A stretch of 64,000 nt of DNA from an uncultured Eubacteriales bacterium (GCA_934467415.1 CAKSLQ010000005.1:124001-188000), one strand, 5' to 3'; shown: positions 49,237 through 58,780, counted from the stretch's first letter. Notes: generated by a model from the letters alone, not told the origin. Program-made: numbers and translations.

Positions 49237-49928
49237 GAGAAAAAATCCCGCACGTCGTCGTGCGCATCCTGTTCACCAAGACCGGCGACCTGCAATATAT
49301 CTCGCATCTGGATCTGCACCGCGCGTTCACCAGGATGCTGGTGCGCGCGGGCGTGCCGCTCTGGTATTCCGAGGGCTATTCGCCCCACCCGCGCCTCGCG
49401 TTTGCCACGCCGCTTTCGGTCGGCGCCGAGAGCGAGTACGAGCTGGTGGACGTCACCCTGGTCGGCGATGCCGAGACGATCAACCCCGCCGCGCTGTTCG
49501 CGCTGATCCGCGACACGCACATTCCGGGGCTTGTCGTGAAGGATCTGTACCTGCCCACGCGCCCGTTTTCGGCGATCACGCACGCGGATTATACGCTCCG
49601 CTTCCGCACGGCGGGGGCAGACGCGGCGCTTGCCGCGCGCTGCGCGGAGGCGCTTGCGGTGTCGCCGCTCGTCGTGCTCAAACGCACGAAAAAAGGGGAG
49701 CGCGACGTGGATATTTCGCCGCAGATCAAGTCGGTGCGCGCCGAATACGCGGACGGCGAAGTCGTCCTCCGCGCCCGCCTCGCGGCAGACAGTGCGAATT
49801 TTCTCAATCCCGAGTACCTCGTCAAGGTTCTGCGCGGCGCGGGACTCGTGATGTGCGGTGACGCGTCCGAAGAAGAGTATTCCATTCTGCGCACCGCGGT
49901 CTACAGCGACGATACCCTGTTCCGATAA
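49224..49928 (+). CDS. Radical SAM-associated protein, TIGR03936/DUF2344 family
   Basis: 234 residues. The N-terminus reads VRILFTKTGDLQYISHLDLHRAFTRMLVRAGVPLWYSEGYSPHPRLAFATPL, the DUF2344 hallmark that I cite only to show the family. It overlaps the preceding radical SAM gene by 13 bases, with GGGAGG inside that gene as its ribosome binding site. The two proteins are a constant pair and, in some species, a single fused polypeptide, so they probably form a complex. Often found next to ribosomal protein genes or rng. Confidence 0.92.
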   Translation: MLPVREKIPHVVVRILFTKTGDLQYISHLDLHRAFTRMLVRAGVPLWYSEGYSPHPRLAFATPLSVGAESEYELVDVTLVGDAETINPAALFALIRDTHIPGLVVKDLYLPTRPFSAITHADYTLRFRTAGADAALAARCAEALAVSPLVVLKRTKKGERDVDISPQIKSVRAEYADGEVVLRARLAADSANFLNPEYLVKVLRGAGLVMCGDASEEEYSILRTAVYSDDTLFR

Positions 49929-49939
49929 GCGAGGTTTCT

Positions 49940-51148
49940 ATGAAAAAACTGCTTTTGCTTTGCCTGTGCATGATGCTGTGCTTTGTCGGCTGCGGCGAGG
50001 TCGCGCCGCCCGAGACTACGCCGCCCGAAACGTCGGCGACGAGCGCGGCCACCATCCTCACCGAGGAGCTGCCGCCCGTGGTCGAGCCCACGCTGTATCA
50101 TTTCTCATTCATCGGCGCGGGCGACAACATGGCCTACTACGGCAATGTGCGCGACGCGAAGAAGAACGCCGAGGGCACGGACCTTGTCTACGATTTCCGC
50201 CCTTCCTACACCGACATCAAGCCCGTGATCGCGGACTACGATCTGCGCTTTATCAATCAGGAGACCCTGATGTGCGGCGACGGCTTTGACCTCAGCTACT
50301 ATCCGCGCTTCAACTCCCCGCAGGAGCTGGGCGACGCGGTGGTGGACACCGGCTTCAACCTCGTCGGGCTTGCCAACAACCACATGCTCGACCGCGGGGA
50401 GCGCGGTCTGCTCGCCACACTGGACTATTGGGACAGCCAGCCGGTCACGCACATCGGCGCGTACCGCAGCGCGGAGGACTTTGAGCAGATCACGGTCATC
50501 GAGCAAAACGGCATCCGCGTGGCGCTCCTTTCCTTCACCTACAGCACCAACGGAATCAAGCTGCCGAAAGGCTCGACCACCTATATTCCCTATATCGACA
50601 ACGACACGATTGCCCGCAAGGTGCGGGAGGCGGAGGAGCTTGCCGACCTCACGATCGTCTCGATGCACTGGGGGTATGAGAATACCTTCAAGCCGAGCGA
50701 GAGCCAGCGGGAGACGGCGGCCGTTATCCACGAAAACGGCGGCGACGTCATCATCGGGCATCATCCGCATTGCCTCCAGCCGATCGAATGGATCGGAGAG
50801 GGCGAGGATCGCACGCTCTGCGTGTATTCGCTCGGCAATTTCATGTCCGAGATGGCGCAGGACTACAACATCCTCGGCGGCATGGTCGCCTTTGACGTGG
50901 AGAAGTTCGGCGAGGACGGGCGCGCCGAGGTCAAAAACGTGCGGTTCATCCCCACGGTGTTTGACTACACCCGCAGCTTCTACAACAACCACATTTTCCT
51001 GCTCGAAAACTATACCGACGCGCAGGCGAAGGCGCACGGCATCGCCTATTACGGCAATCGCACCACGCTCGACCGCCTGGTCGGCTATGTGAAAAAGACC
51101 ATCGACGCGGAATTTTTGCCCGACTTTCTGAAGCCCGAAACCGAATAA
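49940..51148 (+). CDS. CapA-family lipoprotein (poly-gamma-glutamate synthesis CapA-like metallophosphatase)
   Basis: 402 residues. The signal peptide ends in lipobox CFVGC (Cys near residue 19). A Pro/Thr linker and a CapA calcineurin-like domain follow with FIGAGDNMAYYGN, NQETLMCG, GLANNHMLDRG, SMHWGYEN and IGHHPHCLQPIE as metal-ligand motifs. The usual first-strand reading GDxML is GDNM. Related proteins release or anchor capsule polymer or act as phosphatases. No capBC genes lie nearby, so a capsule role is uncertain. A terminator follows. Confidence 0.9.
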   Translation: MKKLLLLCLCMMLCFVGCGEVAPPETTPPETSATSAATILTEELPPVVEPTLYHFSFIGAGDNMAYYGNVRDAKKNAEGTDLVYDFRPSYTDIKPVIADYDLRFINQETLMCGDGFDLSYYPRFNSPQELGDAVVDTGFNLVGLANNHMLDRGERGLLATLDYWDSQPVTHIGAYRSAEDFEQITVIEQNGIRVALLSFTYSTNGIKLPKGSTTYIPYIDNDTIARKVREAEELADLTIVSMHWGYENTFKPSESQRETAAVIHENGGDVIIGHHPHCLQPIEWIGEGEDRTLCVYSLGNFMSEMAQDYNILGGMVAFDVEKFGEDGRAEVKNVRFIPTVFDYTRSFYNNHIFLLENYTDAQAKAHGIAYYGNRTTLDRLVGYVKKTIDAEFLPDFLKPETE

Positions 51149-51150
51149 CG

Positions 51151-51185
51151 AAATCGCCCGGTGACAAAAGCACCGGGCGATTTTT
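51151..51185 (+). terminator. Terminator after the CapA-like gene
   Basis: AAATCGCCCGGTG pairs with CACCGGGCGATTT, then T. Confidence 0.92.
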
Positions 51186-51199
51186 GGCAGTTGTGTGTA

Positions 51200-51228
51200 T
51201 TGACAGGAAGTTGCCCGCGTGGTAAAAT
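51200..51228 (+). promoter_or_regulatory. Promoter of the leucine-rich-repeat gene pair
   Basis: TTGACA at 51200-51205, spacer 17, TAAAAT at 51223-51228, 52 bases before the first start. Confidence 0.75.
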
Positions 51229-51280
51229 AAAACTGTCTTATATCGACAAATCCGAACAAAACGATCCGAAAGGAACAACC

Positions 51281-53773
51281 ATGAAGAAAAAGCTGAAGTA
51301 TTTCCTGCCGATCCTTTGCATACTCGCGGCGCTCGCCGTCCTGACGCTTGCCGCCGCAGCCGCCACCGAGACCGGTTCCTGCGGCACAGACCTCACCTAT
51401 ACGCTCGATACCGAGACCGGTGTGCTCACCGTTTCCGGCACGGGTACGCATATCCGGAAACCGGAGCTCTCGGACAGCAGCCTTGTCCGCTCGATTGTCA
51501 TTTCCGAGGGCGCGCGAGTTATGATGTACGACGCATTCAGCGACTGCGGAAACCTGGAGAGCATTACGATCCCGACGACGCTCGTGTCTTTTTCCGCACG
51601 GGCGTTCGGCAGCTGTGAGAAGCTGAATGCCGTGCATATCAGCGATCTTGCCGCATGGGCGGGCTGCTGGTTCAGCGATATAGAGGATTCACCGCTCTAT
51701 TACGCGCACCATCTGTATCTGAACGGCGAGCTTGTGACCGAGATCTCTTTGCCCGAAGGGACGGAATCCGTGTGCGGTTACAGCTTTGCAGGCTGCACCG
51801 ACCTTGTCGCCGTGACGATCCCGGCAAGCGTAGACCGGATCATGTCCGGCGCATTCTACGGCTGCACCAATTTGCAGCGCATTACGGTCAGTGCCGACAA
51901 CACGGCATATATCTGCGAGAACAACGTGCTGATGAGCAGCGACCGAACGGAGATCGTCTGCGCCGCACCCGCCGCATTCGACGGCAGCTTTACCGCGCCG
52001 GATGAAGCGGTGAGCATCGGCGCCGGCGCATTTTACGGTTGCCGCAGGCTGACCGATGTCGTCCTCGGCGACAAGGTTCGTTATATCGGCGAGGAAGCAT
52101 TTGCCGATACGGCGTGGTATGACGCGCAGCCGGACGGAGCGATCTACCTTGGCAAGGTGCTGCTCACATATAAGGGCACCATGCCGGATAACACCGACTT
52201 CACCGTGCGTGAAGGTACAGCCACGATTGCCGACCATGCGTTTTTCTGGAAGTGGGAGCTGAAAACGCTCCGCCTGCCGGCAAGCCTGACGAATATCAAT
52301 CATGCCGCATTTGATGCGACCGCGCCCGAGCGGGTATACATTGCGGACCTTGCGGCATGGTGCGATATTGAATTCGGATCTGTTTTTGCAAATGCCACCT
52401 CTACAAGCTGGAGCGATTCTCCGCTGCTTGCCGGATATTATGAAAAGCAGTGTAATATCTATGTGGACGATACGCTTGTGACCGATCTCGTGATCCCGGA
52501 CGGCGTTGAAACCATCCGTGCATATGCTTTTGCCGGATGCACCGTAAAGAGCATTTCCATCCCGGACAGCGTGACGGCCATCGAGCCGAACGCTTTCTAT
52601 ATGACGGCGCCGGCTTCCGTCTATACCGACGGCATTGCCTATGTGGACAACTGGGCGGTTGCCAGAGAGGACGACTGGGAAAGTGATCGGTTTACCGATG
52701 CGGACCTCACGTTCCCGGAAGGAACGGTCGGTATCGCGGAAGAACTGTTTGCCTCCAGCGAGATCAAGAGCGTGACGCTGCCCGCCAGCGTGAAGTACAT
52801 CGGAGCGATGGCTTTCAACTATTGCGAAAACCTGACCGATGCAACGGTTCTGAATCCGACATGCCGGATTGCAAGCCATACTTTCGCGGGTTGGTCGACT
52901 ATACACGGCTACAAGGGCTCGACCGCCGAGGATTACGCCACCTATTACGGCAATCGCTTTGTCGCTCTGGACGAAACGGTGTCCTACGAGGGTTCTTGCG
53001 GCAACGGCGTGCGCTATGTGTTTGACAAGAACACCGGCGTGCTGACGATCTCCGGCACGGGGGCGATGACCGACTTCTATGCGGCGACGCCCGCACCGTG
53101 GAGCAGCTATGCGGCAGATGTGCGCACCGTCAAACTGGAAGAGGGCGTGACCACGCTCGGCAATCTGGCGCTGAAGGGCTGCGTCAAGCTCGAGAGCCTG
53201 TCTCTGCCGACGACCCTGACCGAGATCGGAACGGGCAATCTGCCGACCGAAAGCCCGATGTGGCAGTCCGCAGCGGCGGGGGAGATCCGCGTGGACGGCT
53301 GGCTGGTGAGCTATAAGGGGACAACACCGCAGGATCTTCGCCTCGGCGACGGTATCCGCGGCATGGCAAACGGCGTCTTTGCGTGGGATAGCGTGAAGAC
53401 GGCAGTCCTGCCGGGCAGTCTTCTGTATGTCGGCAAGGATACCTTCCTTTCGTGCGATACTTTGACCGACGTCACGATTCTGAACCCGGACTGCATCATT
53501 AGTTATACTTATCTCCCGTTCCCGCAGAGCACTACGCTGCACGGCTACAAGGGCTCGACCGCCGAGGCTTATGCGTCGAAGTACGGCAACCCGTTCGTCG
53601 CACTTGACCCCACGGGCGGCGATGCCGACGGCGACGGCAAGCTCACCATTCGTGACGCGCTGCTGACCGTGCAGACGCTGCTGGACGGCAAGTTTAACGC
53701 GGCCGCGGACATGAACGGCGACGGCAAGCTGACCCTCGCCGATGTGATCCTGCTGCTGCGTGCAATCCGCTGA
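51281..53773 (+). CDS. Secreted BspA-type leucine-rich-repeat protein with C-terminal dockerin
   Basis: 830 residues; GAAAGGAAC precedes the ATG. A signal peptide (1 to about 30) is followed by short GSCGTDLTYTLDTETGVLTVSGTG-like openings (repeated near 570) and many LRR_5 repeats. Typical repeat units are IPASVDRIMSGAFYGCTNLQRI and VTAIEPNAFY. The last 50 residues are a dockerin type I with calcium loops DADGDGKLTIRD and DMNGDGKLTLAD. It is exported and could dock to a cohesin scaffold or mediate adhesion. Co-transcribed with a paralogue starting 10 bases downstream. Confidence 0.9.
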   Translation: MKKKLKYFLPILCILAALAVLTLAAAAATETGSCGTDLTYTLDTETGVLTVSGTGTHIRKPELSDSSLVRSIVISEGARVMMYDAFSDCGNLESITIPTTLVSFSARAFGSCEKLNAVHISDLAAWAGCWFSDIEDSPLYYAHHLYLNGELVTEISLPEGTESVCGYSFAGCTDLVAVTIPASVDRIMSGAFYGCTNLQRITVSADNTAYICENNVLMSSDRTEIVCAAPAAFDGSFTAPDEAVSIGAGAFYGCRRLTDVVLGDKVRYIGEEAFADTAWYDAQPDGAIYLGKVLLTYKGTMPDNTDFTVREGTATIADHAFFWKWELKTLRLPASLTNINHAAFDATAPERVYIADLAAWCDIEFGSVFANATSTSWSDSPLLAGYYEKQCNIYVDDTLVTDLVIPDGVETIRAYAFAGCTVKSISIPDSVTAIEPNAFYMTAPASVYTDGIAYVDNWAVAREDDWESDRFTDADLTFPEGTVGIAEELFASSEIKSVTLPASVKYIGAMAFNYCENLTDATVLNPTCRIASHTFAGWSTIHGYKGSTAEDYATYYGNRFVALDETVSYEGSCGNGVRYVFDKNTGVLTISGTGAMTDFYAATPAPWSSYAADVRTVKLEEGVTTLGNLALKGCVKLESLSLPTTLTEIGTGNLPTESPMWQSAAAGEIRVDGWLVSYKGTTPQDLRLGDGIRGMANGVFAWDSVKTAVLPGSLLYVGKDTFLSCDTLTDVTILNPDCIISYTYLPFPQSTTLHGYKGSTAEAYASKYGNPFVALDPTGGDADGDGKLTIRDALLTVQTLLDGKFNAAADMNGDGKLTLADVILLLRAIR

Positions 53774-53783
53774 CGGAGAAATG

Positions 53784-55727
53784 ATGAAACACATCCTGAA
53801 ACTGCTTGCACTTGCTGCCCTGTGTGCGGCACTGATGTTTGCGGCAGCCGCCGAAACCGGCAGCTGCGGCGACAATACGACCTACACGTTTGATACCGCG
53901 ACCGGCGTGATGATCATCTCGGGGACGGGCGATGCGCGTTCTCCGCAGGATTATACGTACCGGGAAGACGTTGTCGAGATCATCCTTGAAGAGGGCGTGA
54001 CCTCGATCGGCTATTACGGTTTTTCCGGCTATGAAAGCCTCGAGCGCGTGACGATTCCGGCAAGTCTGACGCATGTCGGCGAGGGGGCATTTGCACGCTG
54101 CACCAAGCTTGCGTCCGTGCAGATCACAAGCCTTGAAAAGTGGTCGGAGATCTGGTTTGACTCGGCGACGGCAAACCCGCTTTACTATGCGCATCTCCTG
54201 TATCTTGACGGCGCGGAGCTGACGACGCTCGACCTGCCCGCGGGGACGCGCCAGATCGGCGCATACGCTTTCTGCGGCGGCACGGCATTTACCGCCGTGA
54301 CGATTCCGGCAAGCGTCAGAAAAGTGGGCAGCGGTGCTTTCGGCGGCTGCACTTCGCTTGCCGCGATCACGGTTGACCGCGAAAACGAGAATTACATCGA
54401 AGAGGGCGGTGTGCTGCTCACTGCCGATCGCGCCAAGCTGATTTGTGCCGCGCCCGGGGCGCTCGGCAGTACATACACCCTGCCGGACACGGTGGAGAGC
54501 ATCGGCGCAGGCGCGTTTTACGGCTGTCGCGCACTCACCGACATCACGCTGCCGGACGGCATCCGTTTCATCGGTGAGGATGCCTTTGCCGAGACCGGAT
54601 GGTACGATGCGCAGGAGGACGGCATACTGATGCTCGGTAGCTGCGTGATCGGCTATCGCGGCGAAATGCCGCGCGGCACCACGCTGGAGCTGGACGAGGG
54701 GACGACCTGCATTGCCGACCTTGCCTTCAACGGGCAGTATAACATGACGGCGGTGCACATTCCCGCCGGTGTGACGAACATCGGCTATTGCGCGTTCAAC
54801 TTCACCGGCGTGAAGACCGTGTACATCGACGATCTTGACGCATGGTGCAGCATCTATATCGGCAATGAGACGCATTTTGCCCCGGCATGGAGAGCCGAGG
54901 GCGTCAACCTGTATCTGGACGGCAAGCGCGTGCGGAAGCTGACGATACCCGAGGGGACCACGGAGATCCGGGATTTCACGTTTGCCAATATCAAGGGCCT
55001 CACGGATGTTGCCCTGCCGGATAGCGTGACTGCGGTTGCGGGGATGGCATTCTGCGGCTCGGGGCTCTATGAATACCCCTATCGCGGCGTTGTCTATGCG
55101 GACCACTGGGCGATCGGTTTCCCCGAAGACGGCGATGCGCCCACGGCGCTGACCCTTGATTCCGACACGGTTGGCATCGCGGAAAGTGCTTTTTCCTATG
55201 CGCTTGAGATGCAGTCGGTCACATTGCCGGCAAATCTGCAATATATCGGCGAGCAGGCGTTCTGCATGACCGGCTTGCGCACGGTAACCTTTGCGGAAGG
55301 GTGTAAGCTCGCCACGATCAGCAGGCACGCCTTTTCCAACAATGCCTCACTTGAGGAGGTTGATCTGCCCGATACGGTGGAGGAGGTTGAGGAAGGCGCG
55401 TTCGGCTACTGTGAGGCGCTTACGCGCGTGACATTCCGCAATCGGGACTGCACGATCGCGGACGCCGCAAACACCGTGTCGGAGCAGGCGGAGATCTGCG
55501 GCTGGCGCGGCTCCACGGCGGAGGCATATGCTGAAAAGTATGGGCGTACGTTTGCGGCGCTGGATGCGCCGACGCGCCCTGTGACGGGCGGCGATGCGGA
55601 TGAGACGGCGGAACCCATCGAGCCCATGACGCTGGTTGAAGCACTGGAGACCCTTGCGGGTATGCTGGCGGACGATCATACGCCGGCGACGGCGGATGTC
55701 GAACGGCTGCTTGCCGCAGTCCGATAA
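53784..55727 (+). CDS. Secreted BspA-type leucine-rich-repeat protein with eroded dockerin
   Basis: 647 residues from the second of two consecutive ATGs, 5 bases after GGAG. Signal peptide 1 to about 22, then the same TGSCGDNTTYTFDTATGVMIISGTG-type opening and LRR_5 repeats as the upstream paralogue. The C-terminus aligns with that paralogue's dockerin (GGDAD start, final LLAAVR versus LLRAIR), but both calcium loops are gone: DGDGKLT is replaced by ETAEPIEP and DMNGDGKLT by DDHTPAT. Calcium-dependent cohesin binding is therefore unlikely. A terminator follows. Confidence 0.88.
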   Translation: MKHILKLLALAALCAALMFAAAAETGSCGDNTTYTFDTATGVMIISGTGDARSPQDYTYREDVVEIILEEGVTSIGYYGFSGYESLERVTIPASLTHVGEGAFARCTKLASVQITSLEKWSEIWFDSATANPLYYAHLLYLDGAELTTLDLPAGTRQIGAYAFCGGTAFTAVTIPASVRKVGSGAFGGCTSLAAITVDRENENYIEEGGVLLTADRAKLICAAPGALGSTYTLPDTVESIGAGAFYGCRALTDITLPDGIRFIGEDAFAETGWYDAQEDGILMLGSCVIGYRGEMPRGTTLELDEGTTCIADLAFNGQYNMTAVHIPAGVTNIGYCAFNFTGVKTVYIDDLDAWCSIYIGNETHFAPAWRAEGVNLYLDGKRVRKLTIPEGTTEIRDFTFANIKGLTDVALPDSVTAVAGMAFCGSGLYEYPYRGVVYADHWAIGFPEDGDAPTALTLDSDTVGIAESAFSYALEMQSVTLPANLQYIGEQAFCMTGLRTVTFAEGCKLATISRHAFSNNASLEEVDLPDTVEEVEEGAFGYCEALTRVTFRNRDCTIADAANTVSEQAEICGWRGSTAEAYAEKYGRTFAALDAPTRPVTGGDADETAEPIEPMTLVEALETLAGMLADDHTPATADVERLLAAVR

Positions 55728-55733
55728 AGTAAA

Positions 55734-55764
55734 AAAAGAAGACCGCAGCCGCGGTCTTCTTTTT
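55734..55764. terminator. Bidirectional terminator
   Basis: AAAAGAAGACCGC and GCGGTCTTCTTTT around AGCC, between the convergent LRR and AraC genes. Confidence 0.92.
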
Positions 55765-56572
55765 ATTCCGCCGCATGGCGGCGGCGGTATTCGGTCGGGG
55801 TCATCCCCGTGATCTTCTTGAACAGGCGGCGGAAATAGGCCGCCGAGCGGAAGCCGAGCAGGGCGCTGATCTCCTCCACCGAGGCGTACCCGTTTTTCAG
55901 GTATTCGATCGAGCGCAGCACCTTCATCTCATTTTTGTACTCGATGGGCGACTTGTGTATCTCGGCGCGGAACAGATGATAGAGCCGCGATTCGCTCACA
56001 TAGCATTCCTTTGCCAGCTCCGATATAGGGAAGTCCTCGCAGCAGCGGCGCTCGATGTAGGCCAGCGCCTTGATGACGCAGGGACTGCACTGCGGCGCTT
56101 CCGCCGCACTGAGGGCGGGGAGCAGCGCGCCGATGAACCGATAGAATTTTTCGATCGCCATGAGCCGCGACACCGTATCGCCGCGCTCAAGCAGCGCGTA
56201 CATCTCGCAGATGGCAGCGCCTGCGTCGAGGCCGTCCGGCACGTTGATCTTCTGCATGCCGCAGCGCTGGTCAAAGCGGATGCCCTGCTTGTCGGTGCGG
56301 AAGGAAAAATGCAGCACATAGTATTCCACGTCCGGCTCGCCGCGGCTGACCGAGCTGTAGCGTGTGCCCTCGGGCAGATAGACGAGGTCGCCCGCATGGC
56401 AGTCCACATCGGCAAACGGCGTGGAGAACACACAGCTGCCGCGCCGGAGATAGCCGATGTTGGTCTGCTGCTTGCCCTTGGTCGCATCGTAGGTGATGCC
56501 GCCGTGGTAGCAGACCTTGTGAATGCCGAAGTCCGAGAGACAAAGCTCCCGGCAGCGGATGATACCGGCCAT
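55763..56572 (-). CDS. AraC-family transcriptional regulator
   Basis: 269 residues from the ATG at 56572, preceded by AAGGAGGGG. An N-terminal cupin-like ligand domain (about 10-100, GDLVYLPEGTRYSS) and two C-terminal helix-turn-helices (about 170-265; LAKECYVSESRLYHLFRAEIHKSP, ISALLGFRSAAYFRRLFKKITGMTPTEYRRR). It follows a zinc-type dehydrogenase gene by 68 bases on the same strand and probably regulates it in response to a sugar-like ligand. Confidence 0.92.
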   Translation of the reverse strand: MAGIIRCRELCLSDFGIHKVCYHGGITYDATKGKQQTNIGYLRRGSCVFSTPFADVDCHAGDLVYLPEGTRYSSVSRGEPDVEYYVLHFSFRTDKQGIRFDQRCGMQKINVPDGLDAGAAICEMYALLERGDTVSRLMAIEKFYRFIGALLPALSAAEAPQCSPCVIKALAYIERRCCEDFPISELAKECYVSESRLYHLFRAEIHKSPIEYKNEMKVLRSIEYLKNGYASVEEISALLGFRSAAYFRRLFKKITGMTPTEYRRRHAAE

Positions 56573-56640
56573 GCGCTCCCCTCCTTTGCCGTTTCGGTAG
56601 GATGTACTTATTTTATCATGCGCAGCGCCGCTTGTCAATG

Positions 56641-57651
56641 TCAGTCCTCGTGCACAAGGCTCCAGTCAAACAGGACGCCGAGCGGCGGATTTTTCATCTT
56701 GACGAGGCGGTCGTAGACGGCGGAGACGTCCTCCGGGTTCACGCACTCGCTGCGCATGGGGGCGACCTTCATACGGCCCGCCGCAATCAGCTTGAGCAGG
56801 GTGCGGTGGTCGTCGTGCGCCGTCCAGTAGCCTGGGTAGCTGTCGGTCGAGGGGCGCGCCGAGGTGTGCCCGCCCAGCAGCTGCACGCCGGGGCGGTGTA
56901 CCAGTTGGTAGAAGTCGATCGGCTCATCCGAGATGCGGGTGCAGCCGGTCAGCGCCACGCGGCCGTGCCGCGCCATCAGTTCCAGCGTCGTCACCAGCGC
57001 CTTGGCCGAGCCGGTGACCTCGACGGCGGCGTTCACGCCCTTGCCGTCGGTGATGGCGAGGATCTTCTCTTTCAGATTCTCTTCATCGGGGCGGAAGGTG
57101 TAGTCCGCGCCGAGCTCGCGCGCGATTTGCAGCCGGTCTTCGTTAAAGTCGATGGCGATGACCGGAATCGCGCCCATGTTGCGCAGGGATTGCAGCGCGA
57201 ACAGCCCGAGAAGCCCGCAGCCGACCACCATGCCGCTCTCGCCGATTTCGCAGCGGGTCATGCGCGCGCCCTCGATGCCGAAACCGCCGACAATCACCAG
57301 TGCCGCGTCCTTCGGGTCAACGCCGTCCGGGACCTTGCAGAAGTTTTTCGCCTTGCCGGTGGTGTAGAGCCGGTGCCCGCCCGCAAAGAAGCAGAGCACG
57401 CGCTCGCCGACCTCGAAGTCCTTCACCTCGTCGCCCTTGTCGATGATGATGCCGACCGAGTTGTAGCCGAACGCGCGGTTGAACTTATGTACGGTGTTTG
57501 GCATATCCACGATGTTGGCGCGCTCGGTGCCTGCGCTGATGCAGGAATATTCATTTTTCACGCGGATCTCGTCCGGCTTCAGCGGCTTCAGCTCGACATC
57601 GCGCAGTTCCAGCTGCTCGGGGCCGAGCAGCACAACACACTTGTTTTTCAT
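56641..57651 (-). CDS. Zinc-type medium-chain dehydrogenase
   Basis: 336 residues from the ATG at 57651, preceded by GGAGG. The GroES-like N-terminal domain is followed by a Rossmann domain with GCGLLGLFALQSLRNMGA and Asp at the end of IAIDFNEDR, indicating NAD preference. The usual catalytic-zinc Cys and the four-Cys structural zinc lobe of alcohol dehydrogenases are not evident, as in the sugar-dehydrogenase-like branch. Substrate unknown, likely a polyol or sugar derivative given the AraC neighbour. Confidence 0.82.
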   Translation of the reverse strand: MKNKCVVLLGPEQLELRDVELKPLKPDEIRVKNEYSCISAGTERANIVDMPNTVHKFNRAFGYNSVGIIIDKGDEVKDFEVGERVLCFFAGGHRLYTTGKAKNFCKVPDGVDPKDAALVIVGGFGIEGARMTRCEIGESGMVVGCGLLGLFALQSLRNMGAIPVIAIDFNEDRLQIARELGADYTFRPDEENLKEKILAITDGKGVNAAVEVTGSAKALVTTLELMARHGRVALTGCTRISDEPIDFYQLVHRPGVQLLGGHTSARPSTDSYPGYWTAHDDHRTLLKLIAAGRMKVAPMRSECVNPEDVSAVYDRLVKMKNPPLGVLFDWSLVHED

Positions 57652-57697
57652 CCGTTTTACCTCCGTATGACGGCAGAATCGTACCGTTTCTGCTTTT

Positions 57698-57725
57698 ATT
57701 ATACCGCGCGCGCACCGAAAAACAA
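57698..57725 (-). promoter_or_regulatory. Promoter of the dehydrogenase-AraC operon
   Basis: Minus strand TTGTTT (57720-57725), spacer 16, TATAAT (57698-57703). Confidence 0.65.
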
Positions 57726-57769
57726 GGAACGCATGTGCACGGGATGGACACGATCCTGCTGTTCGGCAA

Positions 57770-58266
57770 AATGAAAAGTCCCCGGCTCTGCCGGGGACTT
57801 TGTATGCAGGGGGTGGTGGAGTATCGCCTTCCCCCTTGGGGGAAGGTGTCAACGAAGTTGACGGATGAGGGGTAGCCATTCGTCAGAATGGCGTCTCCAC
57901 AGCACAGAACGAGGCTGCTCAGACGGATGCTTACGCATCCTACCCCTCATCAGGCGCTCACGCGCCAGCTTCCCCCAAGGGAAGCCTAAGAGGCGTCGAC
58001 CCCTACGGGATGGTATAAAAACCCCACCCAACCGTAGGGCGGGGGCTTGCTCCCGCCGCCCCGTGCGCAAACAATCTAAGCCTTCCCCAGCGGGGGAAGG
58101 GGGACCGCGTTAGCGGTGGATGAGGTGTACGCGCGCAAAGCCAAAACGGGTCGTCGTAGGATGTTTTTCGGTTTCGCTCGCGAAATCGTCGGTGTTCAGC
58201 CGACGAAGAAAAACTCCGCGAGACGCTGCGCGTCTCGTACAGCAATCCCCTTGCACAGGGGAGCCG
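57770..58266. repeat. Repeat-rich noncoding region
   Basis: About 500 bases with no supportable gene but many short palindromes: CCTTCCCCCTTGGGGGAAGG near 57830, ATTCGTCAGAATGG, GATGCTTACGCATC, GGCGCTCACGCGCC, CTTCCCCAGCGGGGGAAGG near 58082 and TTCGCTCGCGAAATCG. It also holds the 26-base unit (58034-58059) and the inverted 19-base unit (58247-58265) shared with 727-886. The density of stem-loops suggests a mosaic of miniature interspersed elements. Confidence 0.6.
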
Positions 58267-58273
58267 AAACTCT

Positions 58274-58663
58274 TCACCGAAATACCGCGCCGTCGGTGAA
58301 CGCGCCGTGGTGTCCAACCTCGGTGGACGCCTTGCCGTCAAAGACCAGTGTCTCGCCGCGAATCTTGAAGACATACTTCTCGTTCGTGCCCTCAAGCGGC
58401 AGAATCAGACGGTTCCCCTCGACGGTGTAGTCGCCGATGCCGAGGTGGCTGCTGATCGGAGAGAACGTAAGCATGAACTTGCCGTCCGTACCGAGCGAAA
58501 CCGATGCCGAACTTAACAGATCGTCGCTCTCAAATGTGTAGGTGCAGGGCAGCGGCTTCAACTGCGCGTCCTTCGGCACAAACAGAAAGCAGGCGGCAAG
58601 CACCGCGCAGACGAGCACGGCAAGCAGAATGCCCCAAAACAACGGCTTTTTGCAAACAGACAT
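58274..58663 (-). CDS. Small membrane-anchored or lipoprotein-like protein, unknown function
   Basis: 129 residues from the ATG at 58663, preceded by AAAGGGAG. An N-terminal hydrophobic segment (about 9-30, PLFWGILLAVLVCAVLAACFLF) could be a membrane anchor or signal peptide; the AAC is not a clean lipobox. The exported part is beta-rich, with YTFESDDLL, GIGDYTVEGNRLIL and YVFKIRGETLVFDG, resembling small lipocalin-like domains that report stability of a polymer or ligand. No family recognised. It has its own promoter, divergent from the ABC exporter. Confidence 0.72.
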   Translation of the reverse strand: MSVCKKPLFWGILLAVLVCAVLAACFLFVPKDAQLKPLPCTYTFESDDLLSSASVSLGTDGKFMLTFSPISSHLGIGDYTVEGNRLILPLEGTNEKYVFKIRGETLVFDGKASTEVGHHGAFTDGAVFR

Positions 58664-58693
58664 AGGTTCACTCCCTTTCTCGGTTGTGTCTAC

Positions 58694-58722
58694 AGTGTAC
58701 CGTAAACGCCGCGGTTTGTCAA
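58694..58722 (-). promoter_or_regulatory. Promoter of the small anchored protein gene
   Basis: Minus strand TTGACA (58717-58722), spacer 17, TACACT (58694-58699). Confidence 0.7.
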
Positions 58723-58751
58723 TATCTTTTGTGCGTTTTGCCGAAAAGCAC

Positions 58752-58780
58752 TTGCCAAAATCGGAAATGTATGGTATCAT
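58752..58780 (+). promoter_or_regulatory. Promoter of the ABC exporter pair
   Basis: TTGCCA at 58752-58757, spacer 17, TATCAT at 58775-58780. Confidence 0.65.

Noticed and set aside
49940..51148. Capsule biosynthesis locus
   Set aside because: Only a CapA-like lipoprotein is present; capB, capC and other polymer genes are absent.
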